DNA from: Ekhidna sp051379705
GTDB taxonomy: Bacteria; Bacteroidota; Bacteroidia; Cytophagales; Cyclobacteriaceae
DNA: 64,000 nt
Assembly: GCF_051379705.1 (NCBI RefSeq)
Contig: NZ_CP179868.1
Span: forward strand, 1,674,001 to 1,738,000
Reading direction: 5' to 3'
The number at the start of each line of letters is the position of its first letter. Positions within the stretch are counted from its first letter, which is position 1. The notes beneath the pieces are model-generated. The model saw nothing but the letters and a program-made list of their open reading frames with translations, made no database searches and was not told where the DNA came from. The position numbers and the translations under genes are program-made. Positions 17,545 through 24,845 of this stretch are shown here, one piece after another.

Positions 17545-18417
17545 ATGAGTGTTCTTGTAAATAAAGATTCAAAAATCATCGTACAGGGCTTCACAGGCTC
17601 TGAAGGTACTTTTCACGCAGGCCAAATGATCGAATACGGCTCTAATGTTGTCGGAGGTGTGACACCAGGAAAAGGTGGACAAATGCACTTGGACAAACCT
17701 GTATTCAATACAGTGAAAGAAGCTGTGGATAAAACTGGCGCTGATGTTACCATCATCTTTGTTCCACCAGCATTTGCTGCTGACGCAATCATGGAAGCTG
17801 CTGATGCAGGCATCAAAGTAATTGTGACTATTACCGAAGGTATTCCTGTAAAAGACATGATGAATGCAAAGCCTTATGCAAAATCAAGAGGTGCAGTACT
17901 CGTTGGGCCAAACTGTCCGGGAGTAATCACACCCGAAGAAGCTAAAGTAGGTATCATGCCAGGTTTCGTTTTCAAAAAAGGAAAAGTGGGTATTGTTTCT
18001 AAATCGGGAACACTTACCTATGAAGCAGCCGACCAGGTTGTAAAAGCCGGAATGGGCATATCTACGGCAATTGGAATTGGCGGAGATCCTATCATCGGAA
18101 CATCTACTAAAGAGGCAGTTCAAATGCTAATGGAAGATCCAGAGACGGATGGAATCGTTATGATTGGTGAGATTGGAGGATCTTACGAGGCGGATGCCGC
18201 TCAATGGATTCAGGAAAACGGTAACAAAAAGCCAGTTGTCGGTTTCATTGCCGGGCAAACAGCGCCTCCGGGACGAAGAATGGGTCATGCAGGAGCCATC
18301 ATCGGAGGAAAAGATGATACCGCAGAAGCGAAGATGAGAATCATGAGCGAATGTGGACTTCAGGTAGTAGATTCTCCTGCAGACATTGGAGCTGTGATGA
18401 AAAAAGCACTCGGATAA
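17545..18417 (+). CDS. sucD: Succinate--CoA ligase, ADP-forming, subunit alpha
   Basis: A 290-residue TCA-cycle subunit that binds CoA and carries the phospho-histidine. It shows the CoA-binding start KIIVQGFTGSEGTFHAGQMIEYG, the VGPNCPGVITP loop, GIVSKSGTLTYEA, and GRRMGHAGAIIGG with the His that is phosphorylated during catalysis. Length is standard. The beta subunit (sucC) is not adjacent, as is common in Bacteroidota. A good promoter lies upstream and a strong terminator follows, so it is a single-gene unit. Confidence 0.97.
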   Translation: MSVLVNKDSKIIVQGFTGSEGTFHAGQMIEYGSNVVGGVTPGKGGQMHLDKPVFNTVKEAVDKTGADVTIIFVPPAFAADAIMEAADAGIKVIVTITEGIPVKDMMNAKPYAKSRGAVLVGPNCPGVITPEEAKVGIMPGFVFKKGKVGIVSKSGTLTYEAADQVVKAGMGISTAIGIGGDPIIGTSTKEAVQMLMEDPETDGIVMIGEIGGSYEADAAQWIQENGNKKPVVGFIAGQTAPPGRRMGHAGAIIGGKDDTAEAKMRIMSECGLQVVDSPADIGAVMKKALG

Positions 18418-18448
18418 ATTATTATTAAGAATTTATAGTTAATAAAAA

Positions 18449-18470
18449 GCCTCGAACGAGGCTTTTTTTG
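18449..18470 (+). terminator. Intrinsic terminator after sucD
   Basis: GCCTC (18449-18453), loop GAAC, GAGGC (18458-18462), then seven T, with five A on the 5' side. Textbook rho-independent terminator. Confidence 0.9.
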
Positions 18471-18485
18471 TGCCCAATCTTTATC

Positions 18486-18557
18486 AACTAAAAAATTAGT
18501 TCAAAATGATTTGGATATTCAAACTAAATATTTAGTTTTGAAACTAAGTTATTAGTT
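18486..18557 (+). promoter_or_regulatory. Three BlaI-type operators over the blaI/M56 promoter
   Basis: AACTAA-N4-TTAGTT occurs three times: 18486-18501 (AAAA spacer), 18522-18537 (core of a perfect 18-bp palindrome AAACTAAATATTTAGTTT at 18521-18538) and 18542-18557 (GTTA spacer). The last two start exactly 20 bp apart. A promoter TTTG (18510-18513), 19 bp, TAGTTTTG (18533-18540) is interleaved, so a protein on the middle operator would cover the -7 box. The obvious ligand is the BlaI-like protein encoded next. Confidence 0.85.
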
Positions 18558-18567
18558 ATTAACAATT

Positions 18568-18930
18568 ATGAAGCCACTTACCCAAGCCGAAGAAGAGATC
18601 ATGCAGATTTTATGGCATCTACAAAAAGCTTTTGTCAAGGATATCGTAGAAGAGTACAACGATCCTAAACCAGCCTATAATACCATTTCCACACTTATCA
18701 GAATTATGGAAAAGAAAGGATTTGTTGGGTATGAGGCTTTTGGAAAATCGCATCGGTATTATCCATTGATCGACAAGGAAGCATATAGCAAAAAGTACCT
18801 CAATCGATTTGTGGATAAGTATTTCAGCGGATCCTATAAAGATCTTGTATCCTTCTTTACCAAGGAGAAAGAAATGAGTGTGAAGGACTTAGAGAGACTT
18901 CTTGAGGAACTTAAAAAAAATGAGTCATGA
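18568..18930 (+). CDS. BlaI/MecI/CopY-family transcriptional repressor
   Basis: A 120-residue winged-helix repressor. The start PLTQAEEEIMQILWHLQKAFVKDIVEEY..PKPAYNTISTLIRIMEKKGFV is diagnostic of the BlaI family (helix-turn-helix about residues 20-65), followed by the dimerisation helices. Such repressors leave DNA when a partner M56 membrane protease is activated. Its stop overlaps the next gene as ATGA. Three copies of one palindrome sit in its own promoter, indicating autoregulation. No beta-lactamase gene is nearby, so the signal may be cell-wall or envelope stress rather than an antibiotic. Confidence 0.93.
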   Translation: MKPLTQAEEEIMQILWHLQKAFVKDIVEEYNDPKPAYNTISTLIRIMEKKGFVGYEAFGKSHRYYPLIDKEAYSKKYLNRFVDKYFSGSYKDLVSFFTKEKEMSVKDLERLLEELKKNES

Positions 18931-20360
18931 TTACCTATATAGTTGAATTTTCGATTCTCCACTTATTGTTTTTTGGCATCTACAAAGTGATGCTATCCAA
19001 AGAGACTCAACTTGGATTTCTTCGATTTTTTCTGCTTGGCTCAACGCTTCTAAGTTTGATTTTACCAGCGATAGAAATTCCGACTAAAACTGCCATTCCC
19101 ACCTTCAATACAGAAGCAATTGTGCTTCCAATAATTTCAGCAACTCCACAGGAGACTGGATGGGACATTCCGTGGTATGTTGTGGTTATTGGCATTGTAA
19201 GTATCATTTTCACGTTTAAATTATTGCTTAATCTGATTCAGATCTATGGTTGGTACAGACAAAGTGAAACTGATGCATTCGATCAAATAAACATCCAAAA
19301 AGTCACCGGACTTCAAAACAGCTTTACATTTTTCAAGTGGATTTTCATTGATCCGAAAAATTTCGAAAATCCGGCAGATATCATTCGTCACGAGCAAGGA
19401 CATGCTTCCAAGTTGCATTCACTCGACCTTTTGATCTTTCATATACTCACCATCTTCTTTTGGTGGCAACCCTCCGTCTGGTTGATGATCAACGAATTGA
19501 AAGCGGTGCATGAATTCGAAGCGGACGAATTTGCATTAAGGATTAATGATTCAACATATACAAAGACCTTGGTGCAATGCACCTTGAAAGCGCATGGAAT
19601 GGACCTGGCCAGTTCATTCGATGACGCTCCTATTTTTAACCGATTAAACTTTATTAAAAAGATGAAAAAGAAAATCAGTATTTGGAAAGTGGCCAGTATA
19701 GCTACTTTGGTGGCTATTTCAGGAGCCATGTTCGCCTGCGAAGATGAGCTTGATTCTGAAATTAAGAGAATAGCAGACGAAAGCAATCAGCAGATTGATT
19801 ATTCCGACGATGTTCAGATAGCTCTAGAAAAGCTGACAAAAGAAAATCCCGGATCAAAATATGTGGTGATAGAAACCAAATTTGAAAATGAAGAAAGCAT
19901 TAAAAAGCTTAATTCATATGACCCTGAACAGATAGCAGCGATTTTTGTGAATGAAAAAGGAGATGACAAAAGCGTAACCATGATTGTTAACCAATCATCC
20001 GCATTATTCAACAAAACCATAGAAGTACAGGAAACAAGCGATGATGTGTTTACAATAGTAGAAAACGCTGCCACATTTCCTGGCGGCCTGAATGCCTTTA
20101 AAAGTTACCTTAAGGAAAACATCAAGTATCCAAAGCAAGCCAAAAGATTAGGTGTTGAAGGAAAGGTCTTTGTTGGTTTTATTGTCGAAGAAGACGGTGA
20201 ACTAACCAACATGGAAGTACTTAGAGGAATAGGAGCGGGATGCGATGCGGAAGCTCTAAGAGTCCTCGAGGAATCCCCTAGATGGGAACCTGGCTCTCAA
20301 AACGGAAAAACCGTTCGCCAAAAAATGGTTTCCCCTGTCGAATTCACTCTGACCGACTAA
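18927..20360 (+). CDS. BlaR1-like M56 metallopeptidase with C-terminal TonB domain
   Basis: A 477-residue membrane protein and partner of the BlaI-like repressor. N-terminal helices (about 4-25, 33-48 and 74-100) precede the M56 zinc-protease core with HEQGH (about residue 155) and the downstream glutamate segment HEFEADEFAL (about 190). A further membrane helix at about 255-275 (WKVASIATLVAISGAMFAC) leads to a periplasmic part ending in a TonB C-terminal domain (about 390-477: YPKQAKRLGVEGKVFVGFIVEEDGEL). There is no penicillin-binding sensor domain as in BlaR1. The TonB fusion is common in Bacteroidota and hints at a link to outer-membrane transport. Translationally coupled to the repressor by a 4-bp overlap. 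Confidence 0.88.
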   Translation: MITYIVEFSILHLLFFGIYKVMLSKETQLGFLRFFLLGSTLLSLILPAIEIPTKTAIPTFNTEAIVLPIISATPQETGWDIPWYVVVIGIVSIIFTFKLLLNLIQIYGWYRQSETDAFDQINIQKVTGLQNSFTFFKWIFIDPKNFENPADIIRHEQGHASKLHSLDLLIFHILTIFFWWQPSVWLMINELKAVHEFEADEFALRINDSTYTKTLVQCTLKAHGMDLASSFDDAPIFNRLNFIKKMKKKISIWKVASIATLVAISGAMFACEDELDSEIKRIADESNQQIDYSDDVQIALEKLTKENPGSKYVVIETKFENEESIKKLNSYDPEQIAAIFVNEKGDDKSVTMIVNQSSALFNKTIEVQETSDDVFTIVENAATFPGGLNAFKSYLKENIKYPKQAKRLGVEGKVFVGFIVEEDGELTNMEVLRGIGAGCDAEALRVLEESPRWEPGSQNGKTVRQKMVSPVEFTLTD

Positions 20361-20390
20361 GCATTAAGCTATTTATTAACTTAAAAAAAA

Positions 20391-20409
20391 GCCCCAACTG
20401 GGCTTTTTT
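20391..20409. terminator. Bidirectional terminator between M56 gene and MaoC gene
   Basis: GCCC (20391-20394), loop CAACT, GGGC (20400-20403) followed by six T; an eight-A run precedes it. It ends both convergent genes. Confidence 0.85.
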
Positions 20410-20412
20410 CAT

Positions 20413-20874
20413 TTATTCAAAGTGATATAGAAAAACCATTGTGGCAGTAAATGCCGGCTTCTTCTCACCTTTAATCTCCAATAGTGCATCCACCTCAGCT
20501 TTAGAAATTCCTCGAAGATTCGCTAAAGACTTCAAGGTTGCGGTCAGCTTAATTTCATCATTCACCTTTACGGCCTGACCGAATTTTAGCTTATCAATAC
20601 CATAATTCACAAGCATTTTCACATTATTGAACTCGGCAATTTGCTCCCATAAGTAAGGCATTAGAGAGAGGGTGAGATATCCATGCGCAATGGTGGTACC
20701 GAAAGGTCCCTCTTTTGCACGCTCCGGATCGGTATGAATCCACTGATGATCCAATGTTGCATCTGCGAACTTATTGATTTGCTCCTGAGTGATTTTATGA
20801 AACTCTGATTCGCCCATAACCTTCCCAAGGTGCGACTCAAACTCTGCGTGATTATTGATGATTAGTTTACCCAT
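20413..20874 (-). CDS. MaoC-family (R)-specific enoyl-CoA hydratase
   Basis: A 153-residue hot-dog-fold protein. The hydratase-2 motif is visible as ATLDHQWIHTDPERAKEGPFGTTIAHGYLTLSL (about residues 38-71), with catalytic Asp (HTDPERA) and His (AHGYLT). Such enzymes hydrate trans-2-enoyl-CoA to (R)-3-hydroxyacyl-CoA, or act on related thioesters. It is a single-gene unit, convergent with the M56 gene. The actual substrate cannot be inferred. Confidence 0.88.
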   Translation of the reverse strand: MGKLIINNHAEFESHLGKVMGESEFHKITQEQINKFADATLDHQWIHTDPERAKEGPFGTTIAHGYLTLSLMPYLWEQIAEFNNVKMLVNYGIDKLKFGQAVKVNDEIKLTATLKSLANLRGISKAEVDALLEIKGEKKPAFTATMVFLYHFE

Positions 20875-21119
20875 GATTGTTAGTTAGGTCAAATTTCTTT
20901 CTGCAATCAAAGGTAGAACAGACTATTAAGAAAATTTCACATTGAATTTTCAAAAAATATTTTATCCGTTGACACCAAAATACTTCATGCATGTTCATCG
21001 AGTACTTATATGATTGAATACCTGCTACTTACATCTTCAATTCCTGCTTCAAAATCACAGTCTAAGCGAGTGAGTTATTCGTGCAAAACATTCATCAGAA
21101 AAAATTTCTAGTAAAAAAA
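20875..21119. other. Upstream part of the metY intergenic region, no feature seen
   Basis: AT-rich spacer between the MaoC start and the met promoter. No ORF with family support, no convincing hairpin and no repeat was found here. Confidence 0.5.
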
Positions 21120-21152
21120 TTTGGAGAAACTAAAATTCCTGCTCTACGTTTG
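21120..21152 (+). promoter_or_regulatory. Promoter of the methionine operon
   Basis: -33 TTTG (21120-21123), 21-bp spacer, -7 TACGTTTG (21145-21152), both perfect matches to the Bacteroidota consensus. The expected transcript start (about 21159) falls just before the leader hairpin and SAM-I aptamer. Confidence 0.75.
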
Positions 21153-21160
21153 CATCATCA

Positions 21161-21179
21161 AATCGATAAGGTATCGATT
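21161..21179 (+). other. Leader hairpin competing with riboswitch P1
   Basis: AATCGAT (21161-21167), loop AAGGT, ATCGATT (21173-21179). The right arm is also the 5' strand of the riboswitch P1 stem (21173-21182), so this hairpin and P1 cannot form together. Confidence 0.6.
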
Positions 21180-21269
21180 TATAAAGAAGCGCTGAGAGAC
21201 AGGCTCTATGACGCGCTAGCAACCTGCCGAAAATCGGAAACGGTGCTAATTCCTGAACGATAAATTGAT
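21173..21269 (+). ncRNA. SAM-I (S-box) riboswitch
   Basis: A 97-nt aptamer. The 10-bp P1 stem pairs ATCGATTTAT (21173-21182) with ATAAATTGAT (21260-21269). Between them are the S-box conserved segments: GCTGAGAGACAGGC (P2 region), CTATGACGCGCTAGCAACC (J2/3 and P3), and GGTGCTAATTCCTG (P3/P4 with the pseudoknot and SAM-binding strand). It lies upstream of metY-metX-hom, where SAM binding is expected to shut expression off. No terminator with a U-run was found after P1; instead a short cysteine-rich ORF begins 5 nt downstream, so control may be translational. Confidence 0.93.
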
Positions 21270-21273
21270 TGCT

Positions 21274-21393
21274 ATGAACACACAACATTACATCGTTCCC
21301 AATCACTTGGACGCCAGCGTCTCAAAGGGAAATTACGTCTTCTCCTCGATTGTCCATTCTTCTTGCATGTGTTGCTGTTGCAGCTGCAGATAA
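21274..21393 (+). CDS. Putative cysteine-rich leader peptide (39 residues)
   Basis: A short ORF starting 5 nt after the SAM-I aptamer and ending 146 nt before metY. The last nine residues are CMCCCCSCR: six cysteines within eight positions, encoded by TGC and TGT. Such runs are the hallmark of attenuator leader peptides, where ribosome stalling reports the supply of that amino acid; cysteine-responsive leaders are known in actinobacteria. Here the downstream genes make homocysteine and methionine, so cysteine sensing is sensible. A hairpin follows (TTGATC 21401-21406 with GATCAA 21420-21425). No homology search was possible; the composition bias is the main evidence. Confidence 0.6.
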   Translation: MNTQHYIVPNHLDASVSKGNYVFSSIVHSSCMCCCCSCR

Positions 21394-21539
21394 TTCATAA
21401 TTGATCCATCAGGGTTTGCGATCAACTTAGGAATGAAGTGCGTCTTCTTCCGGAAAAATCCATTCATGTTCTTATTCATTTCAGTTAGACGTGACAAATC
21501 CACTTCCTCCATATTTCATTATCAAAACGAATTATAATC

Positions 21540-22871
21540 ATGTCACAAGAATTAAAATACGAAACGCTGCAGCTGCATGCCGGTCACGAAATAGATGAAA
21601 CCACTCGCTCTCGAGCCGTGCCAATTTACCAGACTTCCTCTTTTACTTTTAAAGATTCGGAGCATGGTGCAAATCTTTTTGGGCTCAAAGAGTTCGGGAA
21701 TATCTATACCCGAATCATGAATCCAACCACCGATGTTTTTGAGAAGCGTATCGCCGCTCTGGAAGGCGGAGTGGCTGCACTGGCAGTTGGTTCTGGCCAA
21801 GCAGCGCAGTTTATTGCATTGAATAACATCCTGCAGGCAGGAGATAATCTTATTTCAACTTCATTCTTATACGGCGGAACCTACAATCAATTTAAGGTGG
21901 CTTTCAAACGGCTTGGAATTGAGGCACGATTCGCAAAAACGGATAAAGCCTCTGACTTTGAAAAATTAATTGATAAAAACACCAAGGCGATCTACTTGGA
22001 AACCATTGGTAATCCGGGATTTAACATCCCTGACTTTGATGCAATAGCTGAAGTAGCTAAGGACTATGATATCCCATTAGTTGTAGACAATACATTTGGT
22101 GCTGCAGGCTATCTTTTTAGACCTATTGAGCATGGAGCGGCTATTGTCACGGCTTCTGCGACCAAGTGGATCGGTGGTCATGGTACTTCTATCGGAGGTG
22201 TCATAATTGATAGTGGTAAGTATAATTGGGGTAATGGTAAGTATCCACAATTCACCGAACCATCTGAAGGATATCACGGACTGAAATTTTGGGAAGTATT
22301 TGGTGAAGGAAACCCACTTGGTTTGCCAAACATTGCCTTTGCAATCAGAGCGCGAGTAGAGGGATTGAGAGATTTTGGACCCGCCTTAAGTCCGTTCAAT
22401 TCGTTCCTACTATTGCAAGGTTTAGAAACATTGTCTCTTCGCGTGCAGCGTACAGTAGATAATGCCTTGAAACTTGCTAGTTGGTTGCATGAGCATCCGT
22501 TGGTAGAGAAGGTTAATTATCCAGGGTTAGCTACCAGTCAATACCACGAGTTGGCAAAAAAATATCTAAGCAATGGTTTTGGTGGGGTATTCTCATTTCA
22601 GCTTAGGGGTGAGAAAAATGAAACAACAAAGTTTGTTGACAAACTCAAGTTGGTAAGTCATTTAGCTAACGTAGGTGACTCGAAGACATTGATTATTCAG
22701 CCTTCAGCCACAACTCATCAGCAGCTTACGGATTCGGAGCAACTAGACGCTGGAGTCTTTCCAAATCTCTTGCGTGTGTCTGTTGGTATTGAGCATATCG
22801 ATGATATTAAATCAGATTTTGAACAAGCATTTGAACAAGTATATGCCAGTACCGACACAGCACAAGTTTAA
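21540..22871 (+). CDS. metY: O-acetylhomoserine aminocarboxypropyltransferase (O-acetylhomoserine sulfhydrylase)
   Basis: A 443-residue PLP enzyme of the Cys/Met metabolism family that makes homocysteine from O-acetylhomoserine and sulfide. Visible are YETLQLHAGHEIDETTRSRAVPIYQTSSF at the start, the YTRIMNPT segment, and SATKWIGGHGTSIGG with the PLP lysine (about residue 209). The length and the insertion around 225-260 are typical of MetY rather than the shorter MetB/MetC. First structural gene of the SAM-riboswitch operon; metX, which makes its substrate, begins inside its 3' end. Confidence 0.95.
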   Translation: MSQELKYETLQLHAGHEIDETTRSRAVPIYQTSSFTFKDSEHGANLFGLKEFGNIYTRIMNPTTDVFEKRIAALEGGVAALAVGSGQAAQFIALNNILQAGDNLISTSFLYGGTYNQFKVAFKRLGIEARFAKTDKASDFEKLIDKNTKAIYLETIGNPGFNIPDFDAIAEVAKDYDIPLVVDNTFGAAGYLFRPIEHGAAIVTASATKWIGGHGTSIGGVIIDSGKYNWGNGKYPQFTEPSEGYHGLKFWEVFGEGNPLGLPNIAFAIRARVEGLRDFGPALSPFNSFLLLQGLETLSLRVQRTVDNALKLASWLHEHPLVEKVNYPGLATSQYHELAKKYLSNGFGGVFSFQLRGEKNETTKFVDKLKLVSHLANVGDSKTLIIQPSATTHQQLTDSEQLDAGVFPNLLRVSVGIEHIDDIKSDFEQAFEQVYASTDTAQV

Positions 22872-23823
22872 ATCTTTTGGTTTTAAGGTTGAGGAACCTT
22901 TGGTCCTGGAGTGTGGAAAAACGCTCCGGGATCTTAGGATCCGATACACAACCTTTGGTGAACTAAATAAGGATAAGTCAAACGTGGTTTGGGCATTTCA
23001 TGCCCTCACAGCAAATAGCGATCCTTCGGATTGGTGGAATGGGCTAATTGGGAATGGTCAATTAATAAATCCAGATGACTATTTTATCGTTTGCGCCAAC
23101 ACGATTGGTTCATGTTACGGAAGCACCGCACCCATGGACTTCAACTTCCCACAGCTTACCATCCGAGATCTTGTGGAAGCGCACAAAAAACTCAAAGACC
23201 ACCTTAACCTTGAACAAATTCAAATAGGTATTGGTGGATCGATGGGAGGGCAGCAGCTCCTCGAATGGGCTGTTCAAGAACCCAAATTGTTCGAAACAAT
23301 CGTACCGATTGCCACGAACGCAAAGCACTCAGCGTGGGGAATTGCCTTCAATGAGACACAGCGCATGGCCATTCGCTCAGCCTCTAATCCAGATGATGGA
23401 CTAGAAGTAGCGCGAGCCATTGCAATGCTTTCATATCGTCATGAGAAAACTTACAACGAAACTCAAAGTGATGAAGATGGCAGAATTGATCAATTCTCAG
23501 CATCATCTTATCAGCGATATCAAGGATCAAAACTCAGCAAAAGATTCTCGCCTTTCAGCTACTACTATTTGTCGATGGCTATGGATAGTCATAACCTCGG
23601 AGTAAGTAGAAATGGAATAGAAAACGCACTATCAAAAGTGAAGTCAAATGCAATCGTAATTGGAATTGAAACTGACATTCTATTTCCAATACATGAGCAA
23701 GACTACATTTCTACCCATCTGCCTAATTCGACTTTTCATCCTATCAAAAGCCTCTATGGACACGATGGATTTTTAATTGAAACGGATCAAATCTCAGAAA
23801 TCTTAAGAAACGCATTGAAATGA
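22843..23823 (+). CDS. metX: Homoserine O-acetyltransferase
   Basis: An alpha/beta-hydrolase-fold acyltransferase that activates homoserine for MetY. Visible are FVVCANTIGSCYGST-like oxyanion segment (here FIVCANTIGSCYGST), the nucleophile elbow GIGGSMGGQQLLEWA with catalytic Ser, and the C-terminal GHDGFLIE with catalytic His. The frame is open from 22774, but the extra 23 residues would lie inside metY and are not family-like; MPVPTQHKFKSF at ATG 22843 is preferred (326 residues, 29-bp overlap with metY). Its stop overlaps the start of hom as ATGA. Confidence 0.93.
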   Translation: MPVPTQHKFKSFGFKVEEPLVLECGKTLRDLRIRYTTFGELNKDKSNVVWAFHALTANSDPSDWWNGLIGNGQLINPDDYFIVCANTIGSCYGSTAPMDFNFPQLTIRDLVEAHKKLKDHLNLEQIQIGIGGSMGGQQLLEWAVQEPKLFETIVPIATNAKHSAWGIAFNETQRMAIRSASNPDDGLEVARAIAMLSYRHEKTYNETQSDEDGRIDQFSASSYQRYQGSKLSKRFSPFSYYYLSMAMDSHNLGVSRNGIENALSKVKSNAIVIGIETDILFPIHEQDYISTHLPNSTFHPIKSLYGHDGFLIETDQISEILRNALK

Positions 23824-24797
23824 ATGGATATAAAAAAATTGGACTTTTTGGTTTCGGGACCGTCGGCCAAGGCTTTTACGAAAATCTAAAAAAGCACCCT
23901 CACATTCCTGCTACTATAGAAAAGGTTTGTGTAAAGCGAATAGATCTTCCGAGGATTGGTCACGAACTCTACTTCACTGACAATCCCGATGAGCTTTTGC
24001 TTGACCCTGAAATTGATATCATCGTAGAGCTTATTGATGACGCATCAGCTGCCAAACAGTTTGTGTTTACTGCACTTCAAAACGGAAAAAGCGTGATTAG
24101 CGCAAACAAAAAAATGATTGGAGAATCACTAAAAGAGATTGACCGATGGCATCATGAGTTTGAAGGTGCATTATTATATGAAGCAGCTGTCGGAGGTGGT
24201 ATTCCTATTGTCCATGCAGTGGACGGTTTCTTCAGAGATCAGGAAGTAAGGAAGATTAGAGGTATCCTCAATGGGTCATCCAATTACATCCTTACTCAAA
24301 TGCAAAAGCATCAATGGAGCTTTGATAAAGCCTTAAGGGATGCGCAAGCAAAAGGATTTGCTGAGAGAAATCCAACATTAGATGTCAGTGGTGTAGATGC
24401 ATCATACAAGCTTTCTATCCTGGCATATCACGCCTTTGGAGAGGTGTTTTCCATGAGCAGCTTCACTTCCGAAAGCATTGAGGGTGTATCAAAAGAAGCT
24501 ATCAAGAAGGCAAAAACTAAAGGTCGAAAAATCAAGCCTGTCGCGACGATTGAACGGACAGATAATGGGATAATTTGTTCGGTAAAACCCGAAGAAGTTG
24601 GTCCTAACGATGAGCTCTACAGCATCGATTATGAAAATAATGCAATAAGTGTTGACACACTAATCAGCGGACGTCACATCGCTGCTGGCAAAGGAGCCGG
24701 ATCGTTGCCCACAGGCTCTGCAGTATTAGAAGATTTAAAGCGCCTTCTCAGTGGCTACAGTTATCAGGTTAGTAGATTAATAAAAACTGTAGCATAA
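23820..24797 (+). CDS. hom: Homoserine dehydrogenase (short form without ACT domain)
   Basis: 325 residues. The N-terminal nucleotide-binding motif KKIGLFGFGTVGQGF, the SANKKMIGE segment, YEAAVGGGIPIV and GILNGSSNYILTQM (catalytic region) identify homoserine dehydrogenase, which reduces aspartate semialdehyde to homoserine. Many family members carry a C-terminal ACT domain for threonine feedback; here the protein ends after the catalytic part plus a short tail, so control probably comes from the operon's riboswitch. Many Bacteroidota have a second, aspartokinase-fused enzyme for threonine; this copy looks dedicated to methionine. Last gene of the met operon. Confidence 0.93.
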   Translation: MNGYKKIGLFGFGTVGQGFYENLKKHPHIPATIEKVCVKRIDLPRIGHELYFTDNPDELLLDPEIDIIVELIDDASAAKQFVFTALQNGKSVISANKKMIGESLKEIDRWHHEFEGALLYEAAVGGGIPIVHAVDGFFRDQEVRKIRGILNGSSNYILTQMQKHQWSFDKALRDAQAKGFAERNPTLDVSGVDASYKLSILAYHAFGEVFSMSSFTSESIEGVSKEAIKKAKTKGRKIKPVATIERTDNGIICSVKPEEVGPNDELYSIDYENNAISVDTLISGRHIAAGKGAGSLPTGSAVLEDLKRLLSGYSYQVSRLIKTVA

Positions 24798-24800
24798 AAA

Positions 24801-24824
24801 AGCCCTGGCGATATCGTCAGGGCT
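24801..24824. terminator. Terminator shared by the met operon and lpdA
   Basis: Long stem AGCCCTGGCGA / TCGTCAGGGCT (24801-24811, 24814-24824). The six A on the left give a U-run for the minus strand, so it suits lpdA best; on the plus strand the U-tract is poor. Confidence 0.8.
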
Positions 24825-24845
24825 TAACTAATTTCTACTTAAAAT

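Noticed and set aside
21081..21263. 60-codon ORF beginning with GTG upstream of metY
   Set aside because: It runs through the promoter and most of the SAM-I aptamer; the sequence is explained by RNA structure and the peptide has no protein-like signature.
22774..22842. 23-residue N-terminal extension of MetX
   Set aside because: It lies inside the metY frame and lacks similarity to MetX; ATG 22843 matches the family start.
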